From contig OX442318.1 of the NCBI GenBank assembly GCA_949358305.1, positions 12,320,517 to 12,384,516 of the forward strand: a stretch of 64,000 bases of DNA. Direction: 5' to 3'. Positions within the stretch are counted from its first letter, which is position 1, and every line of letters starts with the position of its first letter. A program made the translations under genes and the position numbers. The notes under the pieces were generated by a model. It was not told where the DNA came from and made no database searches. It saw only the letters and a program-made list of their open reading frames with translations. Origin of the DNA: Strigamia acuminata (taxonomy: Eukaryota; Arthropoda; Chilopoda; Geophilomorpha; Linotaeniidae). Positions 25,821-39,095 of the stretch are shown piece after piece.

Positions 25821-28800
25821 GAAACTCATAATAAATCTTGATGTTGTCATTTTGTGTATCAGGTCGACAAACAACACAAACATGTCGTTAGACTGAATAT
25901 TCAGAGGATTATACTGTGGAAACATGCGACGAGTTTAAAAACAAAAGAGAAGTGAATTTTAATGCAAAAACTCAAACTTGTACACAAATCAAGACAATAA
26001 CACATCAAAATGCAGAAAGAATGTTACGTCAGGACTTCACAAACAATGTAATTTAGCAGACCAGTATTTTTCTCCCAAAATGTTATGGAATAGTATCATG
26101 TTTTATCCATTGTGTTACAGAGCGCTAACTAACATTGCTCTACTAAGCCTATATAATCTTTGTTTTTCAACAGCAGCTTCTTGCTCACGGACCAGACTTT
26201 GACTTTGACATAAGTCATGTTCAGTGAATCGAATGATGTGAATGGGGCATTTCGTCGTCATCATCTGCAGAAAAAATGACCAGTCAACTTAAAACTTTGC
26301 TTTGTGTGTCCCAGAAACAACACACAGATACGTGTCCATGTGTGACCAGCTGCCCACGTAGGCTGATCACTTGCCTGCAACACAGGGCACTTGGTTCATG
26401 ACGAAATGATTGACGACAAAATTCAAATTCATAATACAAAACTACTCTTTTGAACATAAACAATCTCAACATATTCTAAAATGAATATAATCCAAACACC
26501 GCACATTAAAATTTACAGAAAGTATAAGATATTAATTATTTAAACCCATTCTAGCAACTTTGCAGTTGCAACATTTTGTCAACACATTTCCAAATTGTTT
26601 GTTCACATCTTTAATCACATTAGAAAATCAAACAATAAAGTTTGTAAATTCCTTCAGCTCTATCCCCTTTTCACTGTGGTTGTTGCAATTTTGCATCTGC
26701 AGCCTTTATTTAGTAATTTCACAGTAGAATACGTAATTTGCAATATGTGCATGCATGTGTAATCAGCTTTGTGCGCACACCTTTTTTTCCCCCTCCTTTC
26801 TTTCTATGTCAATAGAGTTCACCAGGCAGTTAATGAGAGAAAATCATATTGACGCTGTGTTAGCAATTATGAGTTTTCAACACTCCATATAAAGGGCGAT
26901 GAATAATACATGGACCCATTAGTCCTCCAGAACAAATATCCACCACCAAGATTCAATACAAAACATCTCAATAACTTTCTCAGGAGATCTTTGCTTCTTT
27001 GCAGTTAATTAATTTTTATCAATGTTTTTAAATTATTAATATTAAAATTTATATTTTTTTAAATCAAAGTTTTAAAACATTCAAAATGAATGTTTAGTTG
27101 CAGTAAAAAATTGATTGCATTGAATAAAAATATTTTGATCAGCTGTAACTTAATTACCGTGATTACTTGAAAAATGGAGATCTAGTTTATAAAAAATTTA
27201 AAAAAAAAATAAAAAATTTGCACGTAATTTGGACTGATTTTAACACAATTAGGAAACGCGTGGTGGTTGTAAATGGAAATCTATTAAGATATTTATGCGT
27301 GTCATTATTCCTTGAGCAGCACACACACACTCTTGCAGATTTAGAATGCTGCAAGGAAGAAGGATTTTAACTTAATGTAAGATTAATGAGGAAACCAACT
27401 GCAGTTCAAAAGAATTTCAAACTTTGATACTACGGTATTATTGTTACTTCAAACTTGAAATGAGATTGTAATTAGACGAAATCAATTTAGCTTGCAATGA
27501 CTACAGCACACGCATCTTGAATTTTCACCGAAGTAAGCTTACAAGTTCCAGAAAAAACAATTTTTTATTATTCATTTTATAGTTTAATTTTATAACTTCA
27601 GCACAAAACCCAAACAATTTTATTGCCTTTCACAAATGTCTGACTTTTCTTCTAAATGAATTACAAAGTTTAAATTATAAATTATAAATGAGCTTCATGG
27701 TTAAATATGACATTGAAAACCATGATTATCAATTTATAAAGAAACTACTTTATAATCAAGTTTCGTAGCAGTTATTTACAAGTCCACGTGTCTTAAATGT
27801 TAAAGCAATGAAAATCTATACAATAAGTTTACTGGAATGCCATGTCAAATTTAATATTTAAAACTGTAAACTCAATTCTAAATTGATCGAACGAAATCTT
27901 AATTTTTAAATTAATTTATTTCTTATAACTGCAATAAATTTTTTTTTTAATTTTTAAATTTAATTTATTTGTTGTAAATCCTTCTACAGGGAGTGAAATA
28001 CAACTTGAAAGCATTAGAATTTGGGCTTTTGTTGATATGCACTGGCAGTGCCTGAACACAAAGCTATCTAATCTTTCCAATCCGACTCAATTTTTTATTC
28101 ATTTCTTCTTTCAGGTTTTTGTTTTCTTGGTTTTTCTAGTCCTCTTTTATCTCAACTCGAGATATCTGCAAACCCAAGCCCAGTACAAATCATTTTATAC
28201 CTACTTTTTATACTTCAGGTTTTGTGACAACACCATGTGTGAACACAATTGTGAACCTAGCTTAACTATTGATTAAACAATTAATTAAACGACACACAAC
28301 ACAGCCACTAAGTCTTGTAACTTGTTATCACAGAAATTGAGGCATTTATTTATGCATAAAAATTATTTATGAGGCTAAAAAGTTAATGCCAGTCTAAAAA
28401 ATCCAATAATTAGTCTAAAAAGTGTATCCTATAACATCTGATTCAACAACAAAATTGCTGACTCCATACCAACCAAAATAAATGCCTAAATTTAATCATA
28501 ACATAACAGAATCACATATAAATCACAAAAGTCTTTTGTTATTGCTGGGTTTTCCCTCGAGTCCAGAGGCTCACTTTTCATCCTCCTTGACATCCTGTTT
28601 CCCAGCTTTGTGGGTTGGCTTCAATTGTTATCTACCAAAACAATTGAACCAAACAATTTAAATTCCCAGCAACACTGTTGTACAATTAACAACTAGCTCA
28701 ACAAGAGACTTCATTGGAGTGTCTTAGAAAATCCTAAATGATCAATGCCATCAGAAACCTATTTTAACAGTTCTCCCACAATGCACCTTGTTCCTACAAT

Positions 28801-29883
28801 ACCGTTAATTTTTAAGTACTCGATGCTTAATCAAAATGACATAATTTTTAATTTCAATTCGTGCCACATCGCAACTCGGTTGACACTTCGTGTAGCTTCT
28901 CGTTCCAACAACGTCCAGCTTGTTTCAAACCATAAAAACTTTTCACAATTCTGCTTTATTCATGTTAATCCACGTTAATTTCTTCTTCCGTAAATCATTT
29001 CCATCGCGACTAATCTTAAAAGAAACACAATGTGATTTCCAATGTCTTTATTTCAACACATGCATTAATAGAAAGGTCTTATGTAGAATAAAAATGCATG
29101 AGGGTAAGTTTCCCTCTACGGTAGACAATTTTTCAATGTGACATCTCCTTTATCATACATCTCAGTGCCATAGTATGCGTGCATAAATCTCTCCCCCAAT
29201 TTTTTTATTCTTTTATATATTTATCCAAGCCTCTCATGGATTTTGCATGAGTTGATTTATAGTGTTGTAGAAGTGAAAATTTTTGTCTCAGTTTAATATT
29301 TCAAAAAAAAAATATAGCTGCAACATATAAGAAACATCTCTCCAATTTAAACTCCCCACACATCCCAATCTGATGATAGATCAGCTTGAAAAGTGTTAAC
29401 GTTGATAAACACATAAAGCCGTGCCCAGCTAATCAACTCCTGCTGTGCCTTCCTCATCTCTCAAATCATCGGGCCCAACCCCAACTGACTCCGATCGTAA
29501 ATGTTGTTGTAGAAAGAAACCAAGTTTAAAGATCTAGGAGGATGTTAAGGCCTAAGTTAAGATGCACTCCGAGATTTTTTCCCCCCTCCAACTATTTGAT
29601 TAAAAATATGCTGATTTCACTTCGCCAAAACCATTTAACTTGTGCAAAATTCAGTGGGGAACGATAGGGTTGCACATGTCGTTATGCGACGATCAAATTA
29701 AATCTCATGGTAAAAACCTATTAAGTGCCTTGAATCTTATAAACTGCCAAAACATGGACGACGAGCAAGCATTCGAAAATTCATAAACGCGCATGTAAAC
29801 ATGTAATTAAACATGTTTTCTTGTTTTAATGTTGTGCGCATGCCCACTGCAACTCAAATTTGGTCGCCATTTTTTTTTATTAA
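25821..29883. other. Unassigned AT-rich DNA
   Basis: No gene is recognised. Notable only for A/T-rich palindromic patches around 27880-27970 and a C/T tract at 26780-26810. Confidence 0.45.
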
Positions 29884-29975
29884 AGGCTTTTATTTAACTT
29901 GACATGAATGTTTGTGTGTTTGTTTCAACTTCCGGCGTTGCTAGTGCCCTCTGACAGACAGTGTAATTATACTTT
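29884..29975. mobile_element. Fragment of TTAA-inserted AGGCTTTTAT element
   Basis: AGGCTTTTATTTAACTTGAC after TTAA, then ATGAATGTTTG and CAACTTCCGG, matches the insert at 43802-43946 for about 65 bp. This copy does not contain the 28-bp palindrome, so it gives the empty-site sequence for that insertion. The right end is not visible: the 25-bp minisatellite follows. Confidence 0.6.
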
Positions 29976-29993
29976 ACTTCATACCAAGCAAAT

Positions 29994-30655
29994 GCAATTG
30001 TTGATGCCCGGAGCAAATACAATTGTTGATGCCAGGAGCAAATACAATTGTTGATGCCCGGAGCAAATACAATTGTTGATGCCCGGAGTAAATACAATTG
30101 TTGATGCCTGGAGCAAATACAATTGTTGATGCCTGGAGCAAATACAATTGTTGATGCCTGGAGCAAATACAATTGTTGATGCCTAGAGCAAATACAATTG
30201 TTGATGCCTGGAGCAAATACAATTGTTGATGCCTGGAGCAAATACAATTGTTGATGCCTGGAGCAAATACAATTGTTGATGCCTGGAGCAAATAAGCTTA
30301 CAATTGTTGATGCCTGGAGCAAATACAATTGTTGATGCCTGAAGCAAATATAATTGTTGATGCCTGGAGCAAATATAATTGTTGATGCCTGGAGCAAATA
30401 TAATTGTTGATGCCTGGAGCAAATACAATTGTTGATGCCTGGAGCAAATACAATTGTTGATGCCTGGAGCAAATAAGCTTACAATTGTTGATGCCTGGAG
30501 CAAATACAATTGTTGATGCCTGAAGCAAATATAATTGTTGATGCCTGGAGCAAATATAATTGTTGATGCCTGGAGCAAATACAATTGTTGATGCCTGGAG
30601 CAAATACAATTGTTGATGCCTGGAGCAAATACAATTGTTGATGCCTGGAGCAAAC
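29994..30655. repeat. 25-bp minisatellite, 26 copies, with a 181-bp higher-order unit
   Basis: Twenty-six copies of a unit close to CAATTGTTGATGCCTGGAGC followed by AAATA. Twice (near 30296 and 30477) a 6-bp insertion AGCTTA follows AAATA, creating a HindIII site. The two insertions are 181 bp apart, seven units plus 6 bp. The same order of variants (a TGAAGC copy, then ATATAATTG copies) follows each, so a block of seven units was duplicated as one piece. The leftmost copies carry CCCGG variants. Repetitive reading frames across it are artefacts. Confidence 0.95.
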
Positions 30656-32031
30656 ACAGAAAGCTTCTTTGACACATTAGAGTTTTATGGAAAGTAAATT
30701 TGGTATTCTTTTTGATCTGGCCTGCTTAAGCACTATGAACCTTCTTTAAAAATGTTGCATTTTTGAAAACTTTAAACTGTTCAACTAAGAATCAAAGCCG
30801 ATAGTTTACACCAGGGGTTCCCCTCTCTCTGCGGTACAGGTCATGGTCCAATGGCATCGAGAAAGCTAAGAAAAAATATGTTCAGATAAACCTCTTTTTT
30901 CTGTCTTTCTTTTGCTAAGCCTAAACTTTTAACCTTCAGAACAAAAAGGTTAAGACTAGAAAATGTCAGTTTTTCTTCATTAAAAAAACAAAAAAAAAAT
31001 TATTGTTTTGTCTGAGAAAACAGCTTGTTTAAAGATGTTTGTTGGACAGAGAGATGTAAAAATATGAAGGGAAAAAATTAACAAGAATAATGATGCCACC
31101 TAATGATAATACGTGATTGCCAAGGCACAACCTGCTATTGCCGTTCTTGTCCGCCAACAAGAGCTACATGTGGCAAATTAGACTGTGCGTTAATTACTGT
31201 TTTTAGCATATTTGCTCCATTATTTTCCCCCTTGTACAATCTGCATGCATTGCCATTAATATGCTTAGCTCGTTGATGGTGTTGCTTTCTTTGTAACCAA
31301 TACAATAGTCGCTTCCAACAAACGAAATACTCAATTTCTAGTCACCTGATATTCAGTTTCATAAAACATATTTAACTCGCAGCTCTTCATGCGCTACATC
31401 TAAATTTCAAATATAATCTAATGCACACTTTTTTAACATTATTTCCAATGCTTCCATTTATTTTAGACGTATTCCTTTCCTTTTGCCATCTATTGATGGT
31501 TTTATCAGCTTTGAGGTACATTTACATTGTTAATGCATCACAGTCGAGTCATTATGGGTATACAAGCGCGTACCCACAAATAACCGAAATTCTCTTTTGG
31601 AGGGCAGGCAGGCCAGGAGGAGTGGTTCTGAGAAGCAGATATGCTAATGCAGATGGATTCCTAGAACAGGTTGTTGAGAAACAAAATTTCACTGCCACAC
31701 ATTGTTCATGTAAATCAGTCATTACAAAATAGACAACACAGTCCAGTAATGGACTGGCCCGGTGGAATACCGGGAATTTCCCGATGACCCGTGACAACTT
31801 GAAATTTTTTTTATTTCCTGCGGCTCAACTTATCCAGATTTACCTGTGTAAATTTGTTCCCGTGGTTCCACCTATCCAGATTTCCTAGTACCGGTACTAA
31901 ATTTGTTCCCAGTCCAGCCCTGACCCAAACTCCCAAAAACAATTCACTGAAGTCAAACGCAGCGTCTAACAATAACTCCAGCAGATAGGTTCCTAAAGCA
32001 CTCACATACAGTAGTAGGGAAAGCTTGTTCT
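30656..32031. other. Unassigned DNA
   Basis: No gene is recognised. At 31740-31800 a GC-rich phrase contains local inverted repeats (AGTCCAGTAATGGACTGG; CCGGTGGAATACCGG). It may be the end of an unclassified repeat. Confidence 0.4.
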
Positions 32032-32389
32032 TGTAAATGTCGTGTAAACTGGATAAACGGAAACGACCTGCACACCACGTTTAAATCTCAGTTCAACGAG
32101 ATTTCTCATTCAAATCGGGTCTAGCTGGTAGCCATCTTGGATTTTCGTTAGATCGGTCGCAACAATCTCGATCGTAAGAACAATTTTGAAGCAATTATTG
32201 TTTTTTTTTAGAGTAAACAACAACAATAATGATCATCACTATGGTCATTATGTGGGCTATTTACACTTGAATTTACACTGAAATTTACACAAAAATTTAT
32301 TTTTAAACTCGAAAATTGGGTCGTTTAACTTGACATATACACTACCAGTTGCACTGGTCGTTCAGTGCAAATGACTTTTCAAATGCACC
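32032..32389 (-). mobile_element. GGYGCRTTC-family MITE, truncated and inverted
   Basis: Reverse complement of the left part of 24005-24732. It runs from GTAAATGTCGTGTAAACTGG to the terminal GACTTTTCAAATGCACC, followed by TA. The second terminal repeat and the GC-rich array are missing. Confidence 0.75.
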
Positions 32390-33820
32390 TAGTATGTTTG
32401 GTCACCAGGGTCACTACACAGTGACCCGCTTTGTAAAAAAAGGGTTAAGTCTATGCGCTTACTTGAGGGAGGAGAACTCATTTACATATTTCCTGTTTGA
32501 GAATAAAAATTTAGTTGTACGTTTCACCTCAAACCGTGTGACTGCTTACTTCTCATCCTGCAAACATCACCATTTCTCATCCTGCACACATCACCATTTC
32601 GACAAAGTCCAAAATTGCGAGATAGTATTTTAACAGAATTCTAGTAACCTTCAAGAATAATTCAACAAAGATGTATTTCTCACAAGATGTTGTGATGTGT
32701 TTCATTAATGCTCACGATCCCATCAATTTGAATTTTAGCAATTACAGAGTAAATGAATATAAATGTACAAAGGCTTCCAATTTTAAATAATGCTCTTATT
32801 TTAGCTTTAATATGATGACACTAATTTGACTAAAATCAATACCAAACCACTATGATGTACTAACTTAAAAAAGCAGAATAAATCCCTGTTAATTGCAATA
32901 TAGACTTAAACCTACCATCATCTTTTGGAACCATCAACACACCCAAAAAAAGCAAAAAAAAAGAAAATAAACCACACAAGATATGATGCAGGTAGCTAGC
33001 TAACCAAACATCAATGCAAACACTTAAATTAAAGTTTGCTCAGCATTCTATAATTACCTACATCTGTTCTGGTACCATAATTTCCCATTAAGAAAAAGAG
33101 TTGGGCTACTGTTGGATTATAACACTTTTCTTTCATTTTTTCTTCTCTTTTGTTTTCCTCCCACACTTTAATCTGGCCTTGCAATCTTGGAGCTTAAATG
33201 TTGTAGCATTTAATTCCCTGGACTTTGCTCTCTCTTCATTACAGCAACACAGCACACAGGAATAGTTAGTTATTTGATAGGTCACATTTAAAGTAATTTG
33301 TGAGTCTTAGATCTACTTTCATTTTCCACTTTCTCTTTTGCTACATGTCAATGTAATGGAAAAGTCTCCCTCCACCAGAAATAAGTTTACCTTTGTTATG
33401 ATCATGAATACAAGACCTTTTTTTCACACAACTGGATTAAAGCTGACAGTTATTACCTCCTTTTTTATATATTGTTTTTAATATTGTGCACATCACATGA
33501 GTAAAATTAATTCACAGCGCTGTAGTTAATATAATTATCAATTAGCTCCACTAACAAAATGACAAGCCGCAGTTTGTAATAAAGCAAATTATCAGTAATT
33601 TAGACATTTTACTAATATGAGGTTGCAATTTTTCATTGAAAGCATCTGATTGGCCAGACGCAACATTAATTGTTTCAGCTCTGTTCACACGTGCCCTACA
33701 ATGTGAACACAAGTGCGGTATAAGGCATTATGCGTTTAGGAACAATTTTGACGTCGATTTGTTAAAGAGCCATTTAGTTGGTTTTTAGTTCGCAACTAAT
33801 TTTATAGACGGCGTAATACC
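32390..33820. other. Unassigned DNA
   Basis: No gene is recognised. A perfect 8-bp hairpin arm, GGGTCACT/AGTGACCC with a 4-base loop, lies at 32408-32427. Confidence 0.45.
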
Positions 33821-34016
33821 CAGAGATCTGCATTGGCGTAAAATCCTTACCCGTTACCCGTCCGTTACCCGTTTCCAAAAAAATTCTCTACCCTACCCTA
33901 CCCATACCCGTTCCTGAACGCGATCACGTGTGCCAGAGATGTGCATTGGCGTAAAAACCGTACCCGTTACGGTACAGGTACGGTTACGGTTACGGGTACC
34001 CCAATGTAGATCTCTG
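33821..34016. mobile_element. hAT-type MITE with 8-bp target duplication
   Basis: Begins CAGAGATCTGCATTGG and ends with the near inverse CCAATGTAGATCTCTG. Both sides are flanked by the perfect 8-bp repeat GTAATACC (33813-33820 and 34017-34024). An 8-bp duplication and a CAGAG terminus are hallmarks of hAT transposons. The interior is a TACCCG/CGGTTACGGG array, and a second copy of the left terminus starts at 33934. It has no transposase. Confidence 0.9.
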
Positions 34017-34024
34017 GTAATACC

Positions 34025-35053
34025 TAAACAACAACAATAATGAAGTTTGCACCACCTAGTGGTGGTGTTAAACACTACTGGTAAAAGCGAAAAGCTCTTA
34101 GCGAAAGCGCTCTTTACTAATGCAGCAAAGCCAGCTTAAAAATTATGCTGGAGCTTTAAGCGACAGATGATTTCAATTCAGAATAATTAATTAAATAAAT
34201 AACCAATGACTATAAGTTTTACATGAGTTAAAGTCTATCATCACAAAATTTTTCTATTCAAGAAAGAGGTTATCCCTGTTGGAATATCAAACATTCACCA
34301 TTTTGAATTATGGTCAATCTAACCCCACGCTAGACCATGCTAAGTATCAAAAATTCTAGAGTAACATCTAGTAAATACAAAAGATTGAGGTGAAGAGACC
34401 AAGGGCTGGTTTTATTAATCCTAAAACCCAGAACAAGCAATAGCAACCACCATCACAGCAATAACAAAAACAACCAACAACAGAGAAACCTAGTGTGAAA
34501 ACCAGACATGAATTTCCAACAAAAATACAAATACAAAATAGCGTTGACATGATGTCACCCGAAAACACAATTAGCAACAATTTAAATGAGGGTAATTAAC
34601 AACTCCTGCTGAAGCAATTACCACTGATCTATTTATTTCAATACTCTCCAGCAAGCCCAGTTTTAAGCACCTGCAAACAGCAAATTGAGATTTAGCTTCG
34701 CCAACTGCTATTTCTATCTTCAGTATTGGTATTTATTTCACTGTATGGTTCTATTTCACTTCATTCTTTATGTTTAGAAGAAACAATTTGTTCCATTTAC
34801 TGCTGCGATGTAATGCTGGCCAGTGTGGCAATTTATAAAGTGCAACATACAACATTCCATCTTTAAAATGCAGATCTGTATTTTACCAATTTAGGTTGTA
34901 ATTCCACGCTAAAAATGAGAGTTAATTAATCCTATACCAAACAAATACTCATTTTGTTTATTTATTTTGTTCAAGCTTTCCAGAATCCCAGTAATGGAAA
35001 ACTTTAGCCCTTAGGATCCTTCTGACTTTAATTTTTTTGTTGATATTTTAATA
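34025..35053. other. Unassigned DNA
   Basis: No gene is recognised. Confidence 0.45.
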
Positions 35054-35536
35054 CCGTATTTTCTCGAGTAAGAGCCACGGCTCTCATTCAAAACGGGCAT
35101 CCTGAGCCGCAGCTCTTAATCGAGGGCAGCTCTTATTACAGTTGTTTACTAGATATTAATTAAAATTTCAATTTTTTTCATTGAAATTTTAATTTTTTCA
35201 TTAAAATTTCACTTTTTCCATAGAAATTCTACTTTTTCCATTAAAATTTCACTTTTTCCATTGAAATTTCACTTTTTCCATTAAAATTTCACTTTTTCCA
35301 TTAAAATTTCACTTTTTCCGTTAAAATTTCACTTTTTCCGTTGAAATTTCACTTTTTCCATTGAAATTTCACTTTTCCATTGCAATTTCACTTTTTTTTT
35401 TATTTTCTGTCTAAATAGCGATGTTATAAATATCGATGACGAATGTTTCATTAACCGTTTCCTGTTTGGTTAAAAAGGCCCTCAAACAGTAGCCGCGGCT
35501 ACTATTCGAGGGCTACTCTTAATCAAAAAAATACGG
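35054..35536. mobile_element. CCGTATTTT-family MITE, full copy
   Basis: Left end CCGTATTTTCTCGAGTAAGA; right end is the near inverse, ACTCTTAATCAAAAAAATAC followed by GG. TA is outside both ends. Subterminal GCC.CGGCT motifs are inverted too. The interior holds the 20-bp array at 35160-35395. Relatives are at 37630-38168 and 39984-40055. Confidence 0.75.
35160..35395. repeat. 20-bp tandem array, about 11 copies
   Basis: Units close to TTAAAATTTCACTTTTTCCA alternate with TTGAAATTTCAC variants. The array sits entirely inside the MITE at 35054-35536. Confidence 0.9.
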
Positions 35537-36222
35537 TAATCATATTATTAAATCAAATCTCTATAAATCTCCCCCTATTTTCAATTATACCCTAACTTAC
35601 TTATCACACCGTAAATGAAGGTTTATCATAAGCTATAGTGGGAAAAGAGGATTTACAGCTCTAAAATTTAGATTAAAATAGATAGTCACTTATCATTTTT
35701 TACAAAGCAGTGACAGTTCTGCCTTCAAGCAGAGACCAACATCCCCTGCTTATAGACCAAAACATCAATTTAAAAAAAAGCTCATGGTGAATAAGTGATT
35801 GTCAATATTTCTTATTCACCAAAGCCTGCGTTTGGGGACCTAACATTTTTTAAACCGGACATCTTAACTGCAGTAAACGAAGAACAACTTCGACAGCTGC
35901 GAGTGTAGACCGACATCATTAAGTCACGGAATACCAGATTAGTATATTTAATAAAATAAATTTAAAAAATAAATTAATAACAACAAAAGTAAATAAATTC
36001 GAATCATGTTGGCAGCTGTTGTAGCGAGGTGTTCCTAAAACCTGTTGCTACTAAAACCCGATTTTGTTTGATCGAATCAACTTTTTGGTGTGAACACAAC
36101 ATAATCCAGATGAATATTGAAACTCAGTTCAGTTGGATCTGATCGGATGGATCAGATCCAGCCAAACTACATCTGTTCGCGTAAACAAGTGATTACACAG
36201 GCACTTAGCCGTAAAACAGTTT
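35537..36222. other. Unassigned DNA
   Basis: No gene is recognised. Confidence 0.45.
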
Positions 36223-36462
36223 GTCGCTAAAAGGTACCGCACTTTAGCGATGCATAAAAGTATGAATCACTAAAGTGGCGATCACTAAAGTAAACGATTT
36301 TTTTGATAATTCGCTAAAACTTGCGTCGCTAAAGTAAGTTTTTTTCTTCCTATATGCATCAATGATGCGCGTGATTCGTGCAAGCGCCATCTTACGGCAT
36401 ATTGGGGGTCCAACGACATTAAAGTCCAACAAATGTATCAAATCTGGTACAGCTTAGCGACT
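36223..36462. mobile_element. Possible inverted-repeat element with CGCTAAAGT motifs
   Basis: GTCGCTAAAAGGTACC (36223 on) returns as GGTACAGCTTAGCGAC near 36447-36462. CGCTAAAGT and its variants recur at least five times between them in both orientations. Ends and target duplication are not clear, so this is tentative. Confidence 0.35.
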
Positions 36463-37629
36463 ACGTTTTAATGACGACGTTTTAGCCAAATATTTTCCAA
36501 GTTATTGGAAGTATTTAAAATTAGACGATGTATTGGTACACTGAGCCATGTTTCAGCATTACCCGAACACTGTTTTTCAAGTTGCCGTCAATCAAAAGCC
36601 ACAATCTCGGCGGTGTAATAAACTTGACACATTTTTTTCCTCCTCAAAAGCAAACACACGAGAACAACTTGTCCATTTTTTGAGTAAAAGGTGGGCTTCA
36701 CCTCCCGACTCCACTTTTAATACCTTGCCCATAAACCCGTCATTTTAATCATTAAAAGAGGATTTGTGCAAAGCAGCTTGAAAAATGATGGCAACATCGC
36801 TCCGTCCATTTAATTGATTCATGAGAAGTCGAGGTCTAACCATGTCACTCCCGCCTCGCTTTCAGGTGCCCGCATCAATCTTAATTTGACTCATCCTGTC
36901 CCAAACAATTTCCTCCTTCAGCCCCGTTCCCTTCCCCCCCCCCTTAATACCACGTGTGTCTGTTAATTGTCCCAGAGCACTCTTGGCGCTGCTCCGACGC
37001 CGCTTTGAGCCGCTGCCAAAATCCATAGACACTTTTAAGTGCCAACCCATTGGACGCATTTTAATCTTTAAGCAAATGTCGAGTTATCAAATGGAAGCCT
37101 CAAACATGAATTTCATTCCCCCACTCCAGAATATGATTAGTGCGTGGAATCAAGTGGCTTAAGCGCCAGCACGTGTATTGATCTCGCGAGGTGGCTTTGG
37201 CAATAAATTTGTTGCTAAATCTTGCACAACACTCTTGCCAATTATGTGCGGAATTTAAGCGTTCAAGAGGAAAGACAGACAGAGGCAGACCCTCAGCGAA
37301 ACACCAAGCGGCTTTTTATCCGGTGAATGAGGGAAATTGGTGAACGTGCTTACAGAGCCGGTCGCTGCTCCAATTTCCTTCTTGGTGGCTCCTGGCTTGG
37401 TTAAGGGCCAAGTTTCGGTCATCCAAGATCAACGGTTCAAACGCCAAGGTCATGTCATGTATGAATCAAATTATGTGGTTCTTCCAGTGTGTCTGGATGG
37501 TAATAAAGAGAAAGAGAGGGGTGTAGGGTGTGTCTTTGCCTTGCGCGACTCCCATATGTGATGTAAAATGCAGATGCAATTTCTTTGTCGTGTTATAAAT
37601 TTTCTCGGGGTTAACAAATGTTATTATTA
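36463..37629. other. Unassigned DNA
   Basis: No gene is recognised. A C-run lies at 36937-36946. Confidence 0.45.
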
Positions 37630-38168
37630 CCGTATTTTACCGATTAAGAGTCGCACTCGAATTGTAGCCGCGGCTGAGACACAAAGCAAACTATTACGTG
37701 GTTTAATGTCCTTAATAGATCTAACTCACGTAATGTGCTTTGAAGAAAGAATGAGAGAGAGACTGACTCAGATTTCTAAGTTTTAAATGGAAATTACGAT
37801 CCGTACGCGTAACAATACCGTATTTTTGCAAAAGTACGGTATGGTTTCTAGTGTGTATTTACTAAAGATGTATTTCGTGTTCTAACGGTGGTCAAGAACA
37901 GGTCATCCATTACGGTCATCGAAATTACAAGTGGTTTATTCTGGTACTTTTACATATGTGGCGCCCGTGACAAGCTGTCAATCAAAACAAAGTAATGCAG
38001 TGAAGCAAAAACACAGCAGCAGTTTCCGTATTTAACATCACGAACGTTCGACGTTCGACTTCGTTGGATACATTAAACAAATGTAAAAAACGAAAAACCG
38101 AAATTGTAATTGCTGACAAAAATGGCAGTTTTGAATAAGAGCCGCGGCTCTTAATCGATAAAACACGG
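37630..38168. mobile_element. CCGTATTTT-family MITE, diverged copy
   Basis: Begins CCGTATTTTACCGATTAAGA after TA and ends CTCTTAATCGATAAAACACG followed by G. Both ends carry the family's subterminal GCCGCGGCT motif. Its interior differs from that of 35054-35536. Confidence 0.6.
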
Positions 38169-38689
38169 TGTTTTATTATTTTTTATTATTATTTTTTATT
38201 GTTTATATTCGAGTTCCTTAATTTTCCGTGATATGGGGGAATGAAAATTGGAATTGCTTAGAAATGTAAGAATTATTTAAAGTTGGAAGATGCTGTTTTT
38301 ATTTTATGTCGAGCTGTATGAGTGAGGGAACAAATTTGGGTTGTAAAAATGGTCGCAAAATTTGTTGGAATTTTAAATGATGATGATATAAAACAAAATA
38401 AAAGCCGAGTGTTCATAAATAAATGGTGATGTGTTGTTATGAGAAGAGGTTTGGAGGATGGCTGCTCAACTTTGTGGGTAATTAAATTTTAAATTGAGTT
38501 TCTACTTAAAAAGGGATTGTGGGTAAGATCGCAACTTGGTCTTGAGTTTGTTGGATTTGTGCGGATTTGGAGAGATTAATAAAGTGCTTAAGGGTGTTTG
38601 GGGAGATCAATAATGTGTATTTGGTAGAAATTATGGAGATTTAATTAGATTTGTGTGGATTTGTTTTAAGTTTTTGTCGATATTTTGTG
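38169..38689. other. Unassigned DNA
   Basis: No gene is recognised. G/T-rich on the plus strand. Confidence 0.4.
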
Positions 38690-39095
38690 GATTTGCATAA
38701 AATTTAGACAGATTTTAATGGATTTACACATCTGTGAACAGATTTCAATGGATTTACACATCTGTAAACTGATTTCAATGGATTTACTCATCTGTAAACA
38801 GATTTCAATGGATTTACGCCTATTACATGTAGATTTCAATAGATTTATGCCTATTACATGTAGTTTTCAATAGATTTATTCCTATTACATGGAGATTTCA
38901 ATAGATTTATGCCTATTACATCTAGATTTTAATAGATTTAGGTAGATTTATGCTTATTGTATGTTGATTTCAATGAATTTTCACAGATTTACGTCGATTT
39001 TTGCTTACTAAATGTAGAATTCAATGAATTTTCACAGATTTACATCGATTTTTGCTTACTGAATGTAGATTTCAATGGATTTACACATTTCACTA
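38690..39095. repeat. Degenerate ~34-bp tandem array
   Basis: Units built on GATTTCAATGGATTTACACA with variable tails (CATCTGTAAACA, then CTATTACATGTA, then TTGCTTACTGAATGTA) change in blocks from left to right. This suggests successive local expansions. Non-coding. Confidence 0.8.

Noticed and set aside
29894-30677. Long minus-strand frames of up to 192 codons
   Set aside because: They are translations of the 25-bp minisatellite in all three frames, with a repetitive period and no gene signals.
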